This document shows, piece after piece, positions 1-9,555 of a DNA stretch of 64,000 nt (within the stretch, counting starts at the first letter, position 1; the number at the start of each line of letters is the position of its first letter). The notes below the pieces were generated by a model. It made no database searches and had not been told where the DNA came from. It worked only from the letters and a program-made list of their open reading frames with translations. The stretch comes from Alphaproteobacteria bacterium (GTDB lineage: Bacteria > Pseudomonadota > Alphaproteobacteria > CAAGCB01 > CAG-977): NCBI GenBank assembly GCA_900768845.1, contig CAAGEK010000011.1, positions 1 to 64,000 of the forward strand, written 5' to 3'. A program made the position numbers and the translations under genes.

Positions 1-39
1 CAACAAGAAGAGCCCGAGAAACATAAGATACTTTTTCAT
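1..39 (-). CDS. 5' end of a secreted or membrane protein gene (partial)
   Basis: An ATG at 37-39 on the minus strand opens a frame that runs off the window edge. The 13 visible residues (MKKYLMFLGLFLL) have a positive start followed by a hydrophobic run, as in a signal peptide or first membrane helix. An AGGAG ribosome binding site lies about 9 bases upstream (plus-strand 49-53). Too little is present to name a family. Confidence 0.55.
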   Translation of the reverse strand, partial: MKKYLMFLGLFLL

Positions 40-318
40 GACAACTTCTCCTGAGGTTGAACCAATGCTTTATTATTGCACAACAATGTGGCGAAATTAT
101 GGCAAAAATAAGGCAAAAACGGGATAATTGGATAAGTAATTGAAAATAAGGCAAAAAAATTACAGTTTTATAACAACGGCATTCGTTTCGTATCCGAATC
201 TGATTCGTTTCTTGCTGTTAATGCGGTTTAAAAAGGACTTTTTTAAAAATTTTTCTATTATTGATAAAATTCAAAGCGTTTAAATACAAAAGGGAAACGC
301 TCTGCGGTTTCAAAGTTT

Positions 319-1098
319 TTACCCGAACCAGCCGGCGATTTCATCCAACCGTTCCGCCGTTTGGAACGGGGTGTTCACAATAATCAGCCCGCTTCCGGCC
401 ATTCCCGTGCCGTTTTCGTTTACAGGCAGGGCGACTTCGTTGCAATAGAGGTCGGGCAAATCGGCATTGAGCAATATTTCCTTTAAAATCAGGTGGTTGT
501 TCGCCGCTAAAACAGGATACCAAACCGCAATCGCGCCCTGTTCCCATTTTTTGTGCAATTTTAGAATCGATTTCGCCGCTTTTTCGTATTCCGACTTTAT
601 TTCATAGCTGGGGTCGATGAAAATCAATCCGCGTCTGGGAGTCGGAGGACATAAAGCCAGAGCCCCTTCGTATCCGTCGCGATTGTGAATGTGAACGTTC
701 GGATAGCGCATCAGCCGTTTTAAAGCCGAATATTCCTGCGGGTGCAGCTCTGACAGGATAATCGAATCCGTCGGACGCAACAGGGCTTCGGCGATGAACG
801 GAGATCCGGGGTAAATGTTTTCGCCGGCTTCTTCGGCCATTCTTTTCAACAATGCGGCATACGGATGATTGGCGGGGATTTTTCCCGATTTTAAAAAGAA
901 ACGTATTCCTTTGTCGGCTTCTTTGGTTTTTACGGCTTCAAAAGCGTTCAGGTCGTATATGCCGCGTCCCGCGTGCGTTTCGATATAGCTGAGCGGTTTG
1001 TCCTTTCGCGTCAAGGCCGTCAGCAAAACGGACAGGGAAGCGTGTTTGTGAACGTCGGCCAAGCATCCTGCATGGTATGTGTGCTGGTATGAAAGCAT
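319..1098 (-). CDS. rlmJ: 23S rRNA (adenine2030-N6)-methyltransferase RlmJ
   Basis: The 259-residue protein matches the RlmJ/YhiR family, which methylates A2030 of 23S rRNA with SAM in the cytoplasm. The N-terminal HAGCLADVHKH block is characteristic, ETHAGRG (about 40-46) is the SAM-binding loop, and FIDPSYE (about 160-166) is the catalytic D-P-P-Y-type motif of N6-adenine methyltransferases. Length is close to the usual 260-280 residues. It is a single gene, divergent from the GH13 gene at 1196, so the roughly 100-bp AT-rich gap should hold both promoters. Nothing appears truncated. Confidence 0.9.
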   Translation of the reverse strand: MLSYQHTYHAGCLADVHKHASLSVLLTALTRKDKPLSYIETHAGRGIYDLNAFEAVKTKEADKGIRFFLKSGKIPANHPYAALLKRMAEEAGENIYPGSPFIAEALLRPTDSIILSELHPQEYSALKRLMRYPNVHIHNRDGYEGALALCPPTPRRGLIFIDPSYEIKSEYEKAAKSILKLHKKWEQGAIAVWYPVLAANNHLILKEILLNADLPDLYCNEVALPVNENGTGMAGSGLIIVNTPFQTAERLDEIAGWFG

Positions 1099-1195
1099 GA
1101 TAAAAGCCTTTGGGAAAAAACCGATTTTTTTATTAGCATAATAACAATGAAAAAGTTAAGCTGTTTTCAGTTTTTTATCAATCAAGAGGGTCACA

Positions 1196-3238
1196 ATGAC
1201 GACAAATTCTCCCGAATATATCGAATGGCTCAAAGAAAACTCGATGCTTTACAACGCTGAAAAGGCCGCGAAAACGCTGTCGGGGAAAAAGGAACAGTGG
1301 GCGCACGGTTTCGCAAAGCCCAAACCCCGCGAGGCCGTCAAAGATATGCCCGTGTGGTTCAATTCGTATCCCGCTTCGACAATTCCGTTCAAAGGTCAGA
1401 AATTCATCCCGTTTTGCGGTGACGCCCGTTTATGGGAAGTGTTGCAAAAGCTGGGCGTTTCCTTGTTGCGCACGGGGCCTGAAAAAGTGTCGGGAGGCGT
1501 GGTCGGAAAAGATCTGACTCCGACGGTCGACGGTTATTTCGACCGTATCAAGCTGGAGATTTCCCCCGATTTCGGAACGGACGAAGAATATAAGCGAATG
1601 ACGGAAACGGCGAAAAAATTCGGCGGGAAAATCGCCGGCGACATCATCCCCGGACATACGGGAAAAGGATTTGATTTCCGTTTGGCCGAACGCAATTACG
1701 GCGAATATCCCGGAATTTACGTCATGGTGGAAATCGAAAAGAAAGATTGGAACCTGTTGCCCGAAGTCAAAGACGAATGGGAAAGTGCGAACGTACATCC
1801 CGATAACGTCGTCAAGCTGGCGGAAAAAGGCTATATCCCCGGAAATTTGCAACGCGTTTTGTTCAGCATCCCCGGAGACGCCCGTCCGTTGTCGGGATGG
1901 GATGCGACGGCTGAAATCGAAGGTGTGGACGGCATTGTGCGCCGGTGGGTCTTCCTGCACTATTTCAAGGCCGGTCAACCGACGATGAACTGGCTTGACC
2001 CGACGTGCGCGTGTTATCGCATGATGTACGGCGATATGATGAAAACGATGAAGGAACTGGGCGCGGTGATGGTGCGGCTGGACGCCAATTCGTTCTTGGG
2101 CATTGAACGCTCTCTTGATCCGGATTGCTGTTGGTCGGAAGGCCACCCGTTGTCCGTCAATGCGACGAATTCTTTGGCGATGTTCGCCCGCAAACTGGGC
2201 GGCGTAACGTTTCAGGAGCTGAATCTTGCGACGAATTATATTAAGGAATTCAGCGAAAAAGGCGTTGATTTGTCTTATGACTTTGTGACGCGTCCCGCGG
2301 TGCAACACGCCGTTTTGACCGGAAACGCCGATTTCCTGAAATTCAGCTATCAGATGATGAAGGATTACGGCATCGAACCCGTTTCTTTGATTCACGATTT
2401 GCAAAACCATGATGAAATCACTTACGAGCTGGTTCATTTCCTTGACCACCCGAACGACGAATTCGTTTACAAGGGCAAACGGCGGCTCGGTAAGGACATT
2501 CGCGAAGAAATCGTCAAGGAAATGCACGATAAAGCGATCAACGGTCCCGTAAAGTACAATGCTTTGTCCGGAAACGGCTTATGCACGACGTTTGCAGGGT
2601 TGGCGGCGACGCGGCTGGGGATTGTCGATTTGGACAATATTTCCGATGCGGACAAGGAACGCATCAAGAAAATCCATTTGTTGCTGGCGGCTTATAACGC
2701 TTTTCAACCGGGGGTCTTCGGATTGTCGGGATGGGATTTGGTCGGCGCGTTGCCGATTGATCAAAAACTGATTCCCGAATTTGTGGCGGACGGGGATACG
2801 CGTTGGATCAACCGCGGAGGGTATGATTTGCTGGACGCCGATCCGACGGCGGAAAAATCTATCGGAGGCCTGCCCAAAGCGAAATCTTTGTACGGCTCGG
2901 TCGTTAAACAGCTGGAAGACGAAAATTCCTTCGTTTCCGTTTTAAAGCGGATGATTGAAAAACGGCAAAGTTACGGAATCCACTTGGGCGATTTGCTCGA
3001 AACGGATCAGTTGAAATCCTCCGGTGCGTTTATTATGGCTCACCGCCTGCCTGACGGGCGGACTCAGTTTACGGCTTTGAATTTCAGCGGCACGCCCGTT
3101 GACGAAGATGTAGCCTTGGGGCGCAACGGCGACAAAGTCGTGTCCGTTATGGAAGACAGGGAAATCGCAAAGGTGGCGAACGGAAAAATCAAGTTGCATT
3201 TGGATCCGATGTCTTATCTGGCGGCGGTTATAGGTTGA
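1196..3238 (+). CDS. GH13 alpha-glucosyltransferase, trehalose synthase (TreS)-like
   Basis: This 680-residue cytoplasmic protein belongs to the alpha-amylase superfamily GH13. VRLDANSFLG carries the nucleophile Asp, FQELN the acid/base Glu, and LQNHDE the transition-state-stabilising Asp. The C-terminus looks like the GH13 beta-sandwich domain. No signal peptide is present, so an intracellular alpha-glucan or disaccharide is the likely substrate. Overall form resembles maltose alpha-D-glucosyltransferase (trehalose synthase) relatives, which interconvert maltose and trehalose, but substrate specificity cannot be read from sequence and no maltokinase or trehalase gene is nearby. It is monocistronic, with a terminator directly after the stop codon. 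Confidence 0.7.
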   Translation: MTTNSPEYIEWLKENSMLYNAEKAAKTLSGKKEQWAHGFAKPKPREAVKDMPVWFNSYPASTIPFKGQKFIPFCGDARLWEVLQKLGVSLLRTGPEKVSGGVVGKDLTPTVDGYFDRIKLEISPDFGTDEEYKRMTETAKKFGGKIAGDIIPGHTGKGFDFRLAERNYGEYPGIYVMVEIEKKDWNLLPEVKDEWESANVHPDNVVKLAEKGYIPGNLQRVLFSIPGDARPLSGWDATAEIEGVDGIVRRWVFLHYFKAGQPTMNWLDPTCACYRMMYGDMMKTMKELGAVMVRLDANSFLGIERSLDPDCCWSEGHPLSVNATNSLAMFARKLGGVTFQELNLATNYIKEFSEKGVDLSYDFVTRPAVQHAVLTGNADFLKFSYQMMKDYGIEPVSLIHDLQNHDEITYELVHFLDHPNDEFVYKGKRRLGKDIREEIVKEMHDKAINGPVKYNALSGNGLCTTFAGLAATRLGIVDLDNISDADKERIKKIHLLLAAYNAFQPGVFGLSGWDLVGALPIDQKLIPEFVADGDTRWINRGGYDLLDADPTAEKSIGGLPKAKSLYGSVVKQLEDENSFVSVLKRMIEKRQSYGIHLGDLLETDQLKSSGAFIMAHRLPDGRTQFTALNFSGTPVDEDVALGRNGDKVVSVMEDREIAKVANGKIKLHLDPMSYLAAVIG

Positions 3239-3245
3239 CAAACAA

Positions 3246-3275
3246 GGGCGACAGGAAAAATCCTGCCGCCCTTTT
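3246..3275 (+). terminator. Rho-independent terminator after the GH13 gene
   Basis: GGGCGACAGG and CCTGCCGCCC form a 10-bp stem with one mismatch around an AT-rich loop, followed by TTTTC. It starts 7 bases after the GH13 stop and separates that gene from the ankyrin gene. Confidence 0.8.
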
Positions 3276-3300
3276 CATATCTGATACGGGGAGCGGGTCG

Positions 3301-4680
3301 ATGCGTTTGTTTTTGTTTTTCCTTCTGTCATTTTGCGGCGCGATTTGCGGTGTTCAGGCTCGGGATGAAGTCGAACACGGGGCGACGGATCTGGTTTTTA
3401 CGGGAGAGGAAAGCAAGGAAGCCATCTTGGGACTGGACGACGCGGGATATAAGCTGAATGCATGGAATCGGGCGGGCGATATGACGATTTTTATGGCGGC
3501 CGCCGCTAAAAATTCGGCCGATACCGTCGAAGCGTTGATTGAAGCGGGCGGGGATTTCAATTTGAAAAATCCGAACGGTTTTACCGCGCTGTCTTATGCG
3601 GCCTTGAGCAATCCCGATCCCGAAGTCATTAAAGTGTTTATGAAAAAAGGGGCTGATTTCGGTATTACCGACAAAATGGGGGCGACTCTTTTGATGCTGG
3701 CGGCCGGCTTTAACAAATCCGTCCCCGTCGTTCAGGCTTTGCTTGACGCCGGAGCAAAGGCCGGAGAAGTGACGCCCTCAGGCATGACGGCGTTGATGTT
3801 CGCCATCGGAAACAAAGCTCCCGTCGGGATTGTGCGCTCTCTGATCGCCGCCGGAGAGAACGTCAATCACTTTTATAAGGGACAGAGTCTGTTATTTCAT
3901 GCATTTCTGGCCAAAAACCCTCCCGAAGTCATCGGGGTTCTGATTTCGGCGGGAGCGAACGTTCATGCCCGTGAAACGGAATACGGGCGCAGCGTTTTGA
4001 TGGAAGCCGCTTTACAGGGCACGCCGGAAACCGTCCGTCTGTTGCTTGAACGCGGGGCTTCTCCGGCCTTGGCGGACGCGGAAGGGAATACGGCGTTGTT
4101 TTATGCCGTGAGAAACAAGGAACACGGAAAAGACATCATCAGTCTTTTGATTGAACACGGCGCGAACGTGAATGCATCCAATAACGACAAAGGCAACCCT
4201 TATATGCTTGCCTTGTATCTGGGAAATCTTGATGCGGCGAAAGTTTTATGGAAAGCCGGCGGAAACTTGGGACAGGAGTTTTTGGATATGGGGTTCACGA
4301 CATTGATATGGACGGCGGCTTTCGGCGCAGAGCCTTCCATCCTGAACAGCCTGATTCATCCGCATACCCTGAAAGAGCGGGATAAACTGGGCAATACGGC
4401 TTTGGCACGCGTCGCCGCTTTCGGCAAGAACTATAATGTCGCGCAAATTTTGTTGAATGCGGGGGCGGATGTGAACGAAACCAACGACGCCGGTTGTACG
4501 CCGTTGATGTTGGCGGCGAAATATTCCGAAAATGCGAATATGGTGTTGACGCTTTTGAATGCGGACGCGAATTTGTATGCGCAAGACAACGACGGCCGGA
4601 CGGCGTTCGATTATGCCAAAGACAACGAAAATCCGCAAATTTTGGAAACGCTGAAAAACTACGCGAACGGGATGCTGTGA
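3301..4680 (+). CDS. Exported ankyrin-repeat protein
   Basis: The protein has about 459 residues. The start chosen is the ATG at 3301, because a GGGGAG ribosome binding site precedes it and it opens a clear signal peptide (MRLFLFFLLSFCGAICGVQA); the longer frame from 3235 would run through the preceding terminator. After the signal, about ten to twelve ankyrin repeats fill the chain, with motifs such as GMTALMFAI, GNTALFYAV and GCTPLMLAAKY. Ankyrin repeats bind other proteins. With a Sec signal this should be periplasmic or secreted. A host-interaction role is possible but not shown; there is no enzymatic domain. Confidence 0.75.
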   Translation: MRLFLFFLLSFCGAICGVQARDEVEHGATDLVFTGEESKEAILGLDDAGYKLNAWNRAGDMTIFMAAAAKNSADTVEALIEAGGDFNLKNPNGFTALSYAALSNPDPEVIKVFMKKGADFGITDKMGATLLMLAAGFNKSVPVVQALLDAGAKAGEVTPSGMTALMFAIGNKAPVGIVRSLIAAGENVNHFYKGQSLLFHAFLAKNPPEVIGVLISAGANVHARETEYGRSVLMEAALQGTPETVRLLLERGASPALADAEGNTALFYAVRNKEHGKDIISLLIEHGANVNASNNDKGNPYMLALYLGNLDAAKVLWKAGGNLGQEFLDMGFTTLIWTAAFGAEPSILNSLIHPHTLKERDKLGNTALARVAAFGKNYNVAQILLNAGADVNETNDAGCTPLMLAAKYSENANMVLTLLNADANLYAQDNDGRTAFDYAKDNENPQILETLKNYANGML

Positions 4681-5137
4681 TAAAAGGGTGTGGAAAGGGG
4701 GCGGGGCGGCTTGATGTTTTCGCCCCTCGAAAGCCTGCGCATGACACGCGTCCCCGTCATCATGACATTGCACGCGGTTTTCACCCCTCGGAAGCCTGAC
4801 GGGATACGGCAAGGTTTGCGGCTACGGAAAAGTTCCCCTCGGATAAACGCCAATCGCGCTTTGACACTGTTAAGATGCTCAAATACGCCGTAAGAGGGGG
4901 AAATGTTCCAAACGACCGGAAAAGGATGACACACCGCCGGAAACGGTTGTATCGGGTTTTGTATGATTTTTAAAAGGAAAGTGCGGTTTACGGGCGACGC
5001 CGGAACAGGAAATTCCCGTGCAAGGGACGTCATGTCGATACCGTGGACGGGAACGCCCGTAAGATGAAAATCAATTGAAATAAGGCGCATCTGCCGGCAT
5101 CAGACGCGACCGTCATGTTTCGGATGGCGCGGGAAAA
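4681..5137. other. Intergenic region without a supported gene
   Basis: No open frame here has a ribosome binding site and protein-like composition. A short phrase resembling CCCCTCGRAAGCCTG recurs near 4723 and 4785 and more weakly near 4836, so the segment may be an old degenerate repeat. It leads into the tandem array at 5138. Confidence 0.4.
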
Positions 5138-5662
5138 TGCTCCTGTCGTATCGTTGCTCTTTGATTTTTCGTTGGTGAGGCGCGCCGTATCGTATCTTCC
5201 GGTTTTTTCGTGCAATGTCGGGAAATAAAAAGAGCTTTCTTTCAGTTCGTCCGGTATCGTTTTCGCCGTCCGTTCGCCGCCGGCCGCCAGTGAAAGCCTG
5301 AAATGCGGGGATTTGTTGCGTTGCGCGGTTTCCTGTCGTTCGTGACTGGGGGCGTTCTTTGATTTTTTCTGTGGGGGCTTGTGCCGTATCGTATCTTCAG
5401 GCTCTTTCGTGCAAGGTCGGGAAATAAAAAGAGCTTTCTTACAGTTCGTTCGGTATCATTTCCGCCGTCCGTTTGCCTCCGGCCGCCAGTGAAGACTTAA
5501 AATGCGGGGATTTGCTGTGTTGAGCGGTTTCCTGTCGTTCGTTTCGGGCGTTGCTTTTTGATTTTTTCGCTGGGATGCTTGCGCCGTATCGTATCTTCCG
5601 GTTTTTTCGTGCAAGGTCGGGAAATAAAAAAGCTTTCTTACAGTTTGTTCGGTATCGTTGTC
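5138..5662. repeat. Tandem repeat, about 2.6 units of 199-200 bp
   Basis: The landmark GCCGTATCGTATCTTC recurs at 5184, 5383 and 5583, giving periods of 199 and 200 bp. Each unit continues through a TTTTTTCGTGCAA block, a GTCGGGAAATAAAAA block, a CCGGCCGCCAGTGAA block and an AATGCGGGGATTTG block. Units differ at scattered positions and the third is cut off near 5662. No unit encodes a convincing protein in any frame. The array lies between the ankyrin gene and the infC terminator. Confidence 0.85.
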
Positions 5663-5718
5663 TGATCGGGCGGAGCTTGCCGTTTTCGGCGCGTGTTCAA
5701 ACCGTTCCGTTCCGGCAA

Positions 5719-5753
5719 TAAAAAAACTCCCGACCGTAAAGGACGGGAGTTTT
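5719..5753 (-). terminator. Terminator of the thrS-infC operon
   Basis: On the minus strand AAAACTCCCG pairs with CGGGAGTTTT around a 10-base loop and is followed by a T-run. It lies about 20 bases after the infC stop. Confidence 0.85.
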
Positions 5754-5770
5754 CCGGATGGAAGAAGGTG

Positions 5771-6319
5771 TTATTTCGGTGACAAAACCATTGTCATTTG
5801 TTTGCCTTCCAATTTGGCGGCCTGTTCAACTTTTGCATAGGCTTCCGAATCGGCGACAACCCGATTCATGACGTCTTGCCCCTGTTGCAAATAAGCCATT
5901 TCCCGTCCGCGGAAACGGAGCGAAAATTTGACTTTGTTGCCGTCGCTGATGAAACGCTGGGCGTTGCGAAGTTTAACTTCGTAATCATGGGTGTCGATAT
6001 TCGGGCTGAGCTTCACTTCCTTGATTTCGACAACTTTTTGATTTTTTCGGGCTTCCGCTTTTTTCTTTTGCAGCTCATAGCGGTATTTTCCCAAATCCAA
6101 TATTTTGCAAACGGGCGGCACCGCGTTCGGCGAGATTTCGATTAAATCCAATCCGGCTTCATTCGCCAAGCGAACGGCTTCGCGGACGGAAACCACTCCG
6201 ACATTCTCACCGTCAGCCCCGATCAAGCGGACTTCTTTCGCGGTAATTTCTCCGTTGGCTCGCGGCCCCTCACGGGTGGGCGACGCCTGCGTCGTTTCAG
6301 TTACTATATAACCCTCCAT
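5771..6319 (-). CDS. infC: Translation initiation factor IF-3
   Basis: The protein binds the 30S subunit, prevents premature 50S joining and checks the start codon. The IF3 N-domain (NGEITAKEVRLIGADGENVG) is followed by a Lys-rich linker (KKKAEARKNQK) and the C-domain (VKLSPNIDTHDYEVKLRNA). The listed end, 6319, is the only in-frame ATG. However, the sole good ribosome binding site, GGAGG at plus-strand 6313-6317, overlaps that ATG and sits 5 bases before an in-frame ATA at 6307-6305. Initiation at ATA would give a protein of about 178 residues and would match the rare start codon through which infC is autoregulated in other bacteria. The gene lies 13 bp downstream of thrS. rpmI and rplT, which often follow infC, are absent. 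Confidence 0.93.
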   Translation of the reverse strand: MEGYIVTETTQASPTREGPRANGEITAKEVRLIGADGENVGVVSVREAVRLANEAGLDLIEISPNAVPPVCKILDLGKYRYELQKKKAEARKNQKVVEIKEVKLSPNIDTHDYEVKLRNAQRFISDGNKVKFSLRFRGREMAYLQQGQDVMNRVVADSEAYAKVEQAAKLEGKQMTMVLSPK

Positions 6320-6335
6320 CAATTAGAATAAAGTT

Positions 6336-8255
6336 TCAGTCTTCCAAAAGCGGCATTTCCGCTTCTTTGACCAGTTTAGCAATCGCGTCGTTCAAAGCAA
6401 GGACTTCCTGCTTATCCTGACCCAAGCGGCGAACGGCGACCGTTTCTTCGGCGGCTTCGCGTTTGCCGATGACCAACATCACGGGAACCTTCTTTAACGA
6501 ATGTTCGCGGACTTTGTAATTGATTTTTTCGTTGCGCGTATCCAATTCCGCACGAATACCGTTCTTTTTCAACAGTTTGCATACCTTTTCGGCATAATCG
6601 TCGCCGTCCGAGGTAATCGTCGCGACGACGACCTGCAACGGAGCCATCCAAAACGGGAATTTGCCCGCATAGTGTTCGATCATGATGCCCGTGAAACGTT
6701 CCAGCGACCCGAACAAAGCGCGGTGCAACATGATCGGACGATGTTTTTCGCCGTCTTCGCCGATATAGGACACGTCAAAACGTTCGGGCAGGTTCATATC
6801 GACCTGCAACGTTCCCAACTGCCATTCGCGACCGATGGCGTCTTTGACCTTGAAGTCCAGCTTCGGACCGTAAAAGGCTCCGTCGCCGGGGTTCAGCGTA
6901 TATTCGTACCCCATGTCGGTCAACGCCTGAGCCAGCGCGGTTTCCGTCTTGTCCCACAATTCGTCCGAACCGATGCGTTCGTCGGGGCGTGTCGACAGCT
7001 TGATGCTGACTTCCTTTAATCCGAAAGCGTCATAGATGCTGAGCATCAGGCGGACGACTTTCTGGCATTCTTCCTCCAGCTGTTCGGGTGTGCAGAAAAT
7101 GTGCGCATCGTCCTGAGTGAAGGCGCGGACGCGGAACAATCCGTGAATGGCTCCCGAAGCTTCGTAACGGTGGACGCGGCCGAATTCCGCCACATATTGC
7201 GGCAAGTCGCGATAGGATTTGATCCCCTGTTTGAAAACCAGAATCCCGCCGGGGCAGTTCATCGGTTTTACGCAGTACACGCGGTCTTCAATCGTGGTCG
7301 TGAACATATTTTCACGATACCAGTCCCAGTGTCCCGACGTTTCCCACAAAACGCGATCCATGATTTGAGGCGTGTTGATTTCGACGTATCCCGCCGCGTT
7401 TTGGCGTTTGCGTTCATAGTCGATCAGGGTTTGGAACAAAGTCCAACCGTGCGGATGCCAGAAAATATCGCCCGGAGCGACTTCTTCAAAATGGAACAGA
7501 TCCATTTCCCGCCCCAAACGGCGGTGGTCGCGTTTTTCCGCTTCCTCCAACTGGGTCAGATAGGCGTCCAAAGCCTTTTTATCCGCCCAAGCCGTTCCGT
7601 AAATGCGTTGCAACTGCTCACGCGAAGAATCGCCGCGCCAATAAGCTCCGGCGACTTTCATCAATTTGAAGGCTTTGCCCAGCTTGCCGGTCGAAGGCAG
7701 GTGGGGGCCGCGACATAAATCGGTGAATCCGCCTTGAGTGTAAAAGCTGATTGTCGCGCCTTCGGGCAGGTCTTCGATCAATTCGACTTTGTATTTTTCG
7801 CCTTTGTCCCGAAAGAACTTTATGGCGTCTTCGCGGGATTTTTCCTCGCGGACGATCCGTTCGTCGCGGTCGACGATTTCAGCCATACGCTGTTCGATTT
7901 TTTCCAAATCGGCGGGCGTGAAAGGCGTTTCGCGGGCGAAGTCGTAATAAAAACCGTTTTCCACGGCGGGGCCGATGGTGACCTGAGCGTCGGGATAAAG
8001 TTCTTTGACCGCCTGAGCCATGACATGAGAGCAGGTGTGGCGAAGAATGTCCAATCCCTGTTGCGATTTAGCCGTAACGATGTCGACGGTTGCGTCGGAT
8101 GTGATCGGCGTCGACAAATCGGCGGGCGTTCCGTTTATATTGACGGCCAAGGCCGCTTTTGCCAGTCCGGCACCTATTTTCGCGGCGACGTCCGCGCCGG
8201 TGACGGAACCCTCGAACTCCAATTTGCTGTTATCGGGTAAAGTAATCGAAACCAT
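6336..8255 (-). CDS. thrS: Threonyl-tRNA synthetase
   Basis: This 639-residue class II synthetase has standard length. Domains in order are TGS (about 1-60), the editing domain with HxxxH in HTCSHVMAQ and the CRGPH zinc-region motif, the class II catalytic core (VKPMNCPGG; the RVRAFTQDDAHIF motif 2 region; LHRALFGSLERF motif 3), and a C-terminal anticodon-binding domain (about 540-639). It charges tRNA-Thr in the cytoplasm and edits Ser-tRNA-Thr. It heads a two-gene operon with infC. No T-box or obvious translational operator is visible in the short leader. Confidence 0.97.
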   Translation of the reverse strand: MVSITLPDNSKLEFEGSVTGADVAAKIGAGLAKAALAVNINGTPADLSTPITSDATVDIVTAKSQQGLDILRHTCSHVMAQAVKELYPDAQVTIGPAVENGFYYDFARETPFTPADLEKIEQRMAEIVDRDERIVREEKSREDAIKFFRDKGEKYKVELIEDLPEGATISFYTQGGFTDLCRGPHLPSTGKLGKAFKLMKVAGAYWRGDSSREQLQRIYGTAWADKKALDAYLTQLEEAEKRDHRRLGREMDLFHFEEVAPGDIFWHPHGWTLFQTLIDYERKRQNAAGYVEINTPQIMDRVLWETSGHWDWYRENMFTTTIEDRVYCVKPMNCPGGILVFKQGIKSYRDLPQYVAEFGRVHRYEASGAIHGLFRVRAFTQDDAHIFCTPEQLEEECQKVVRLMLSIYDAFGLKEVSIKLSTRPDERIGSDELWDKTETALAQALTDMGYEYTLNPGDGAFYGPKLDFKVKDAIGREWQLGTLQVDMNLPERFDVSYIGEDGEKHRPIMLHRALFGSLERFTGIMIEHYAGKFPFWMAPLQVVVATITSDGDDYAEKVCKLLKKNGIRAELDTRNEKINYKVREHSLKKVPVMLVIGKREAAEETVAVRRLGQDKQEVLALNDAIAKLVKEAEMPLLED

Positions 8256-8362
8256 TTCAGGACACTCTTTTCATAAGTGAAAGTTAAAAAGCGAGGGGCA
8301 TTGTAAAACGCCCGCGCCTTGTATTCAAGACCATTTTTTCGGTATGAAAAACATCGTTTCCG

Positions 8363-9544
8363 TTACGGTCGTCCGCTTTTTTCCGAACCGTTCAGCAATT
8401 CGGTGTAAACGTCCAGCGTTTTGGAACACATCAAAGCCTTGGAAAACTCTTCGCGCACCCTCCGGACGGAACGTTCCGCCATGGCGGCGCGTTCTTCCGC
8501 CGTCATGGACAAGGCGTGATCCAATGCTTTCGCCAAAGCGTCGGGATCGTCCGGAGGGACAAGGAAGCCCGTGACGCCGTCCTGTACGGTTTCCGTCGCG
8601 CCGCCGTGGTTCGTGCCGATGACGATGCGCCCCATCGCCTGCGCCTCGGGCAGGACGCGTCCGAAAGCTTCGGGATCGGTGGACGCGGAAACGACAATGT
8701 CCGTCAACAAATAGGCGGCGTCCATTTCCGAACAGTGATCAACGATCTGGACGACGGATTCCAGTCCCAGCTTTTTGATTTGCGTTTCCAGTTCGCGGCG
8801 GTAATGCTTGCGCCCCTGATCGGATCCGACGAACAGACAACGCAGATTTTTATGCTCCATGCGAGCCAGAGCGTCCAGCATCACGGTTTGCCCCTTCCAG
8901 CGGGTCAGCCTTCCCGGTAACATGACGACGGGGACGTCTTCGGGCAACCGCCATTTTTTCGACAGGGCGATCATCCTGTCGGGAGTGACTTTTTCGGCGT
9001 TGAAACGATCCACGTCCGCACCGCGGTGGATCAGGCGGATGCGCTCTTCGGGAATGCCGTAATTGTCCATGATATGATGCTTGATGAAATTCGACACGGC
9101 GATGATCAGGCGGCCTTCCGTCATGATTTTGTTATAGCGGCGTTTGATTTTGAACGGGCCCATGTTGTACGCGCCGTGAAAGGTCGTCAAAAAAGGGACG
9201 CCCGTCATGTCCGCCGCCATTTTCGCACTCCACGCGGGGGCGCGGGAACGGGCGTGGATGATGTCGACGTTCCTTTCCCGAATCAGCTTGGCCAGAGCGC
9301 GTGCGTTTTTGCGGATGACAAACGGGTTTTTGGAATAAACGGACATGGTGATGTGTTCGATGCCCGCACGGGTCAGGTCGTTGGCCATTGCTCCGCCGCC
9401 GGATACGACAAGAGGCGTCCATCCGGCGTTTTTCAAAGCGTGGGCTATTTCCAAAGTCCCCCTTTCGACGCCGCCCGTTTCCAAACGCGGCAACACTTGG
9501 AGGACGACGGGGGATTTTTTATCGGGATCGGTCATTTCATTCAT
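8363..9544 (-). CDS. GT4-family glycosyltransferase
   Basis: The protein has 393 residues in a GT-B fold. The N-terminal domain contains the acceptor-side loop (PRLETGGVERG). The C-terminal domain has LPGRLTRWKGQ and the E-x7-E motif in DPEAFGRVLPEAQAMG, which binds the nucleotide-sugar donor. Such enzymes build LPS core, O-antigen or capsule at the inner face of the inner membrane. Donor and acceptor are not evident. It reads in the same direction as the lipoprotein gene upstream, 11 bp away, so they are probably co-transcribed. No other polysaccharide genes are adjacent. Confidence 0.85.
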   Translation of the reverse strand: MNEMTDPDKKSPVVLQVLPRLETGGVERGTLEIAHALKNAGWTPLVVSGGGAMANDLTRAGIEHITMSVYSKNPFVIRKNARALAKLIRERNVDIIHARSRAPAWSAKMAADMTGVPFLTTFHGAYNMGPFKIKRRYNKIMTEGRLIIAVSNFIKHHIMDNYGIPEERIRLIHRGADVDRFNAEKVTPDRMIALSKKWRLPEDVPVVMLPGRLTRWKGQTVMLDALARMEHKNLRCLFVGSDQGRKHYRRELETQIKKLGLESVVQIVDHCSEMDAAYLLTDIVVSASTDPEAFGRVLPEAQAMGRIVIGTNHGGATETVQDGVTGFLVPPDDPDALAKALDHALSMTAEERAAMAERSVRRVREEFSKALMCSKTLDVYTELLNGSEKSGRP

Positions 9545-9555
9545 CCGTTAAATTG

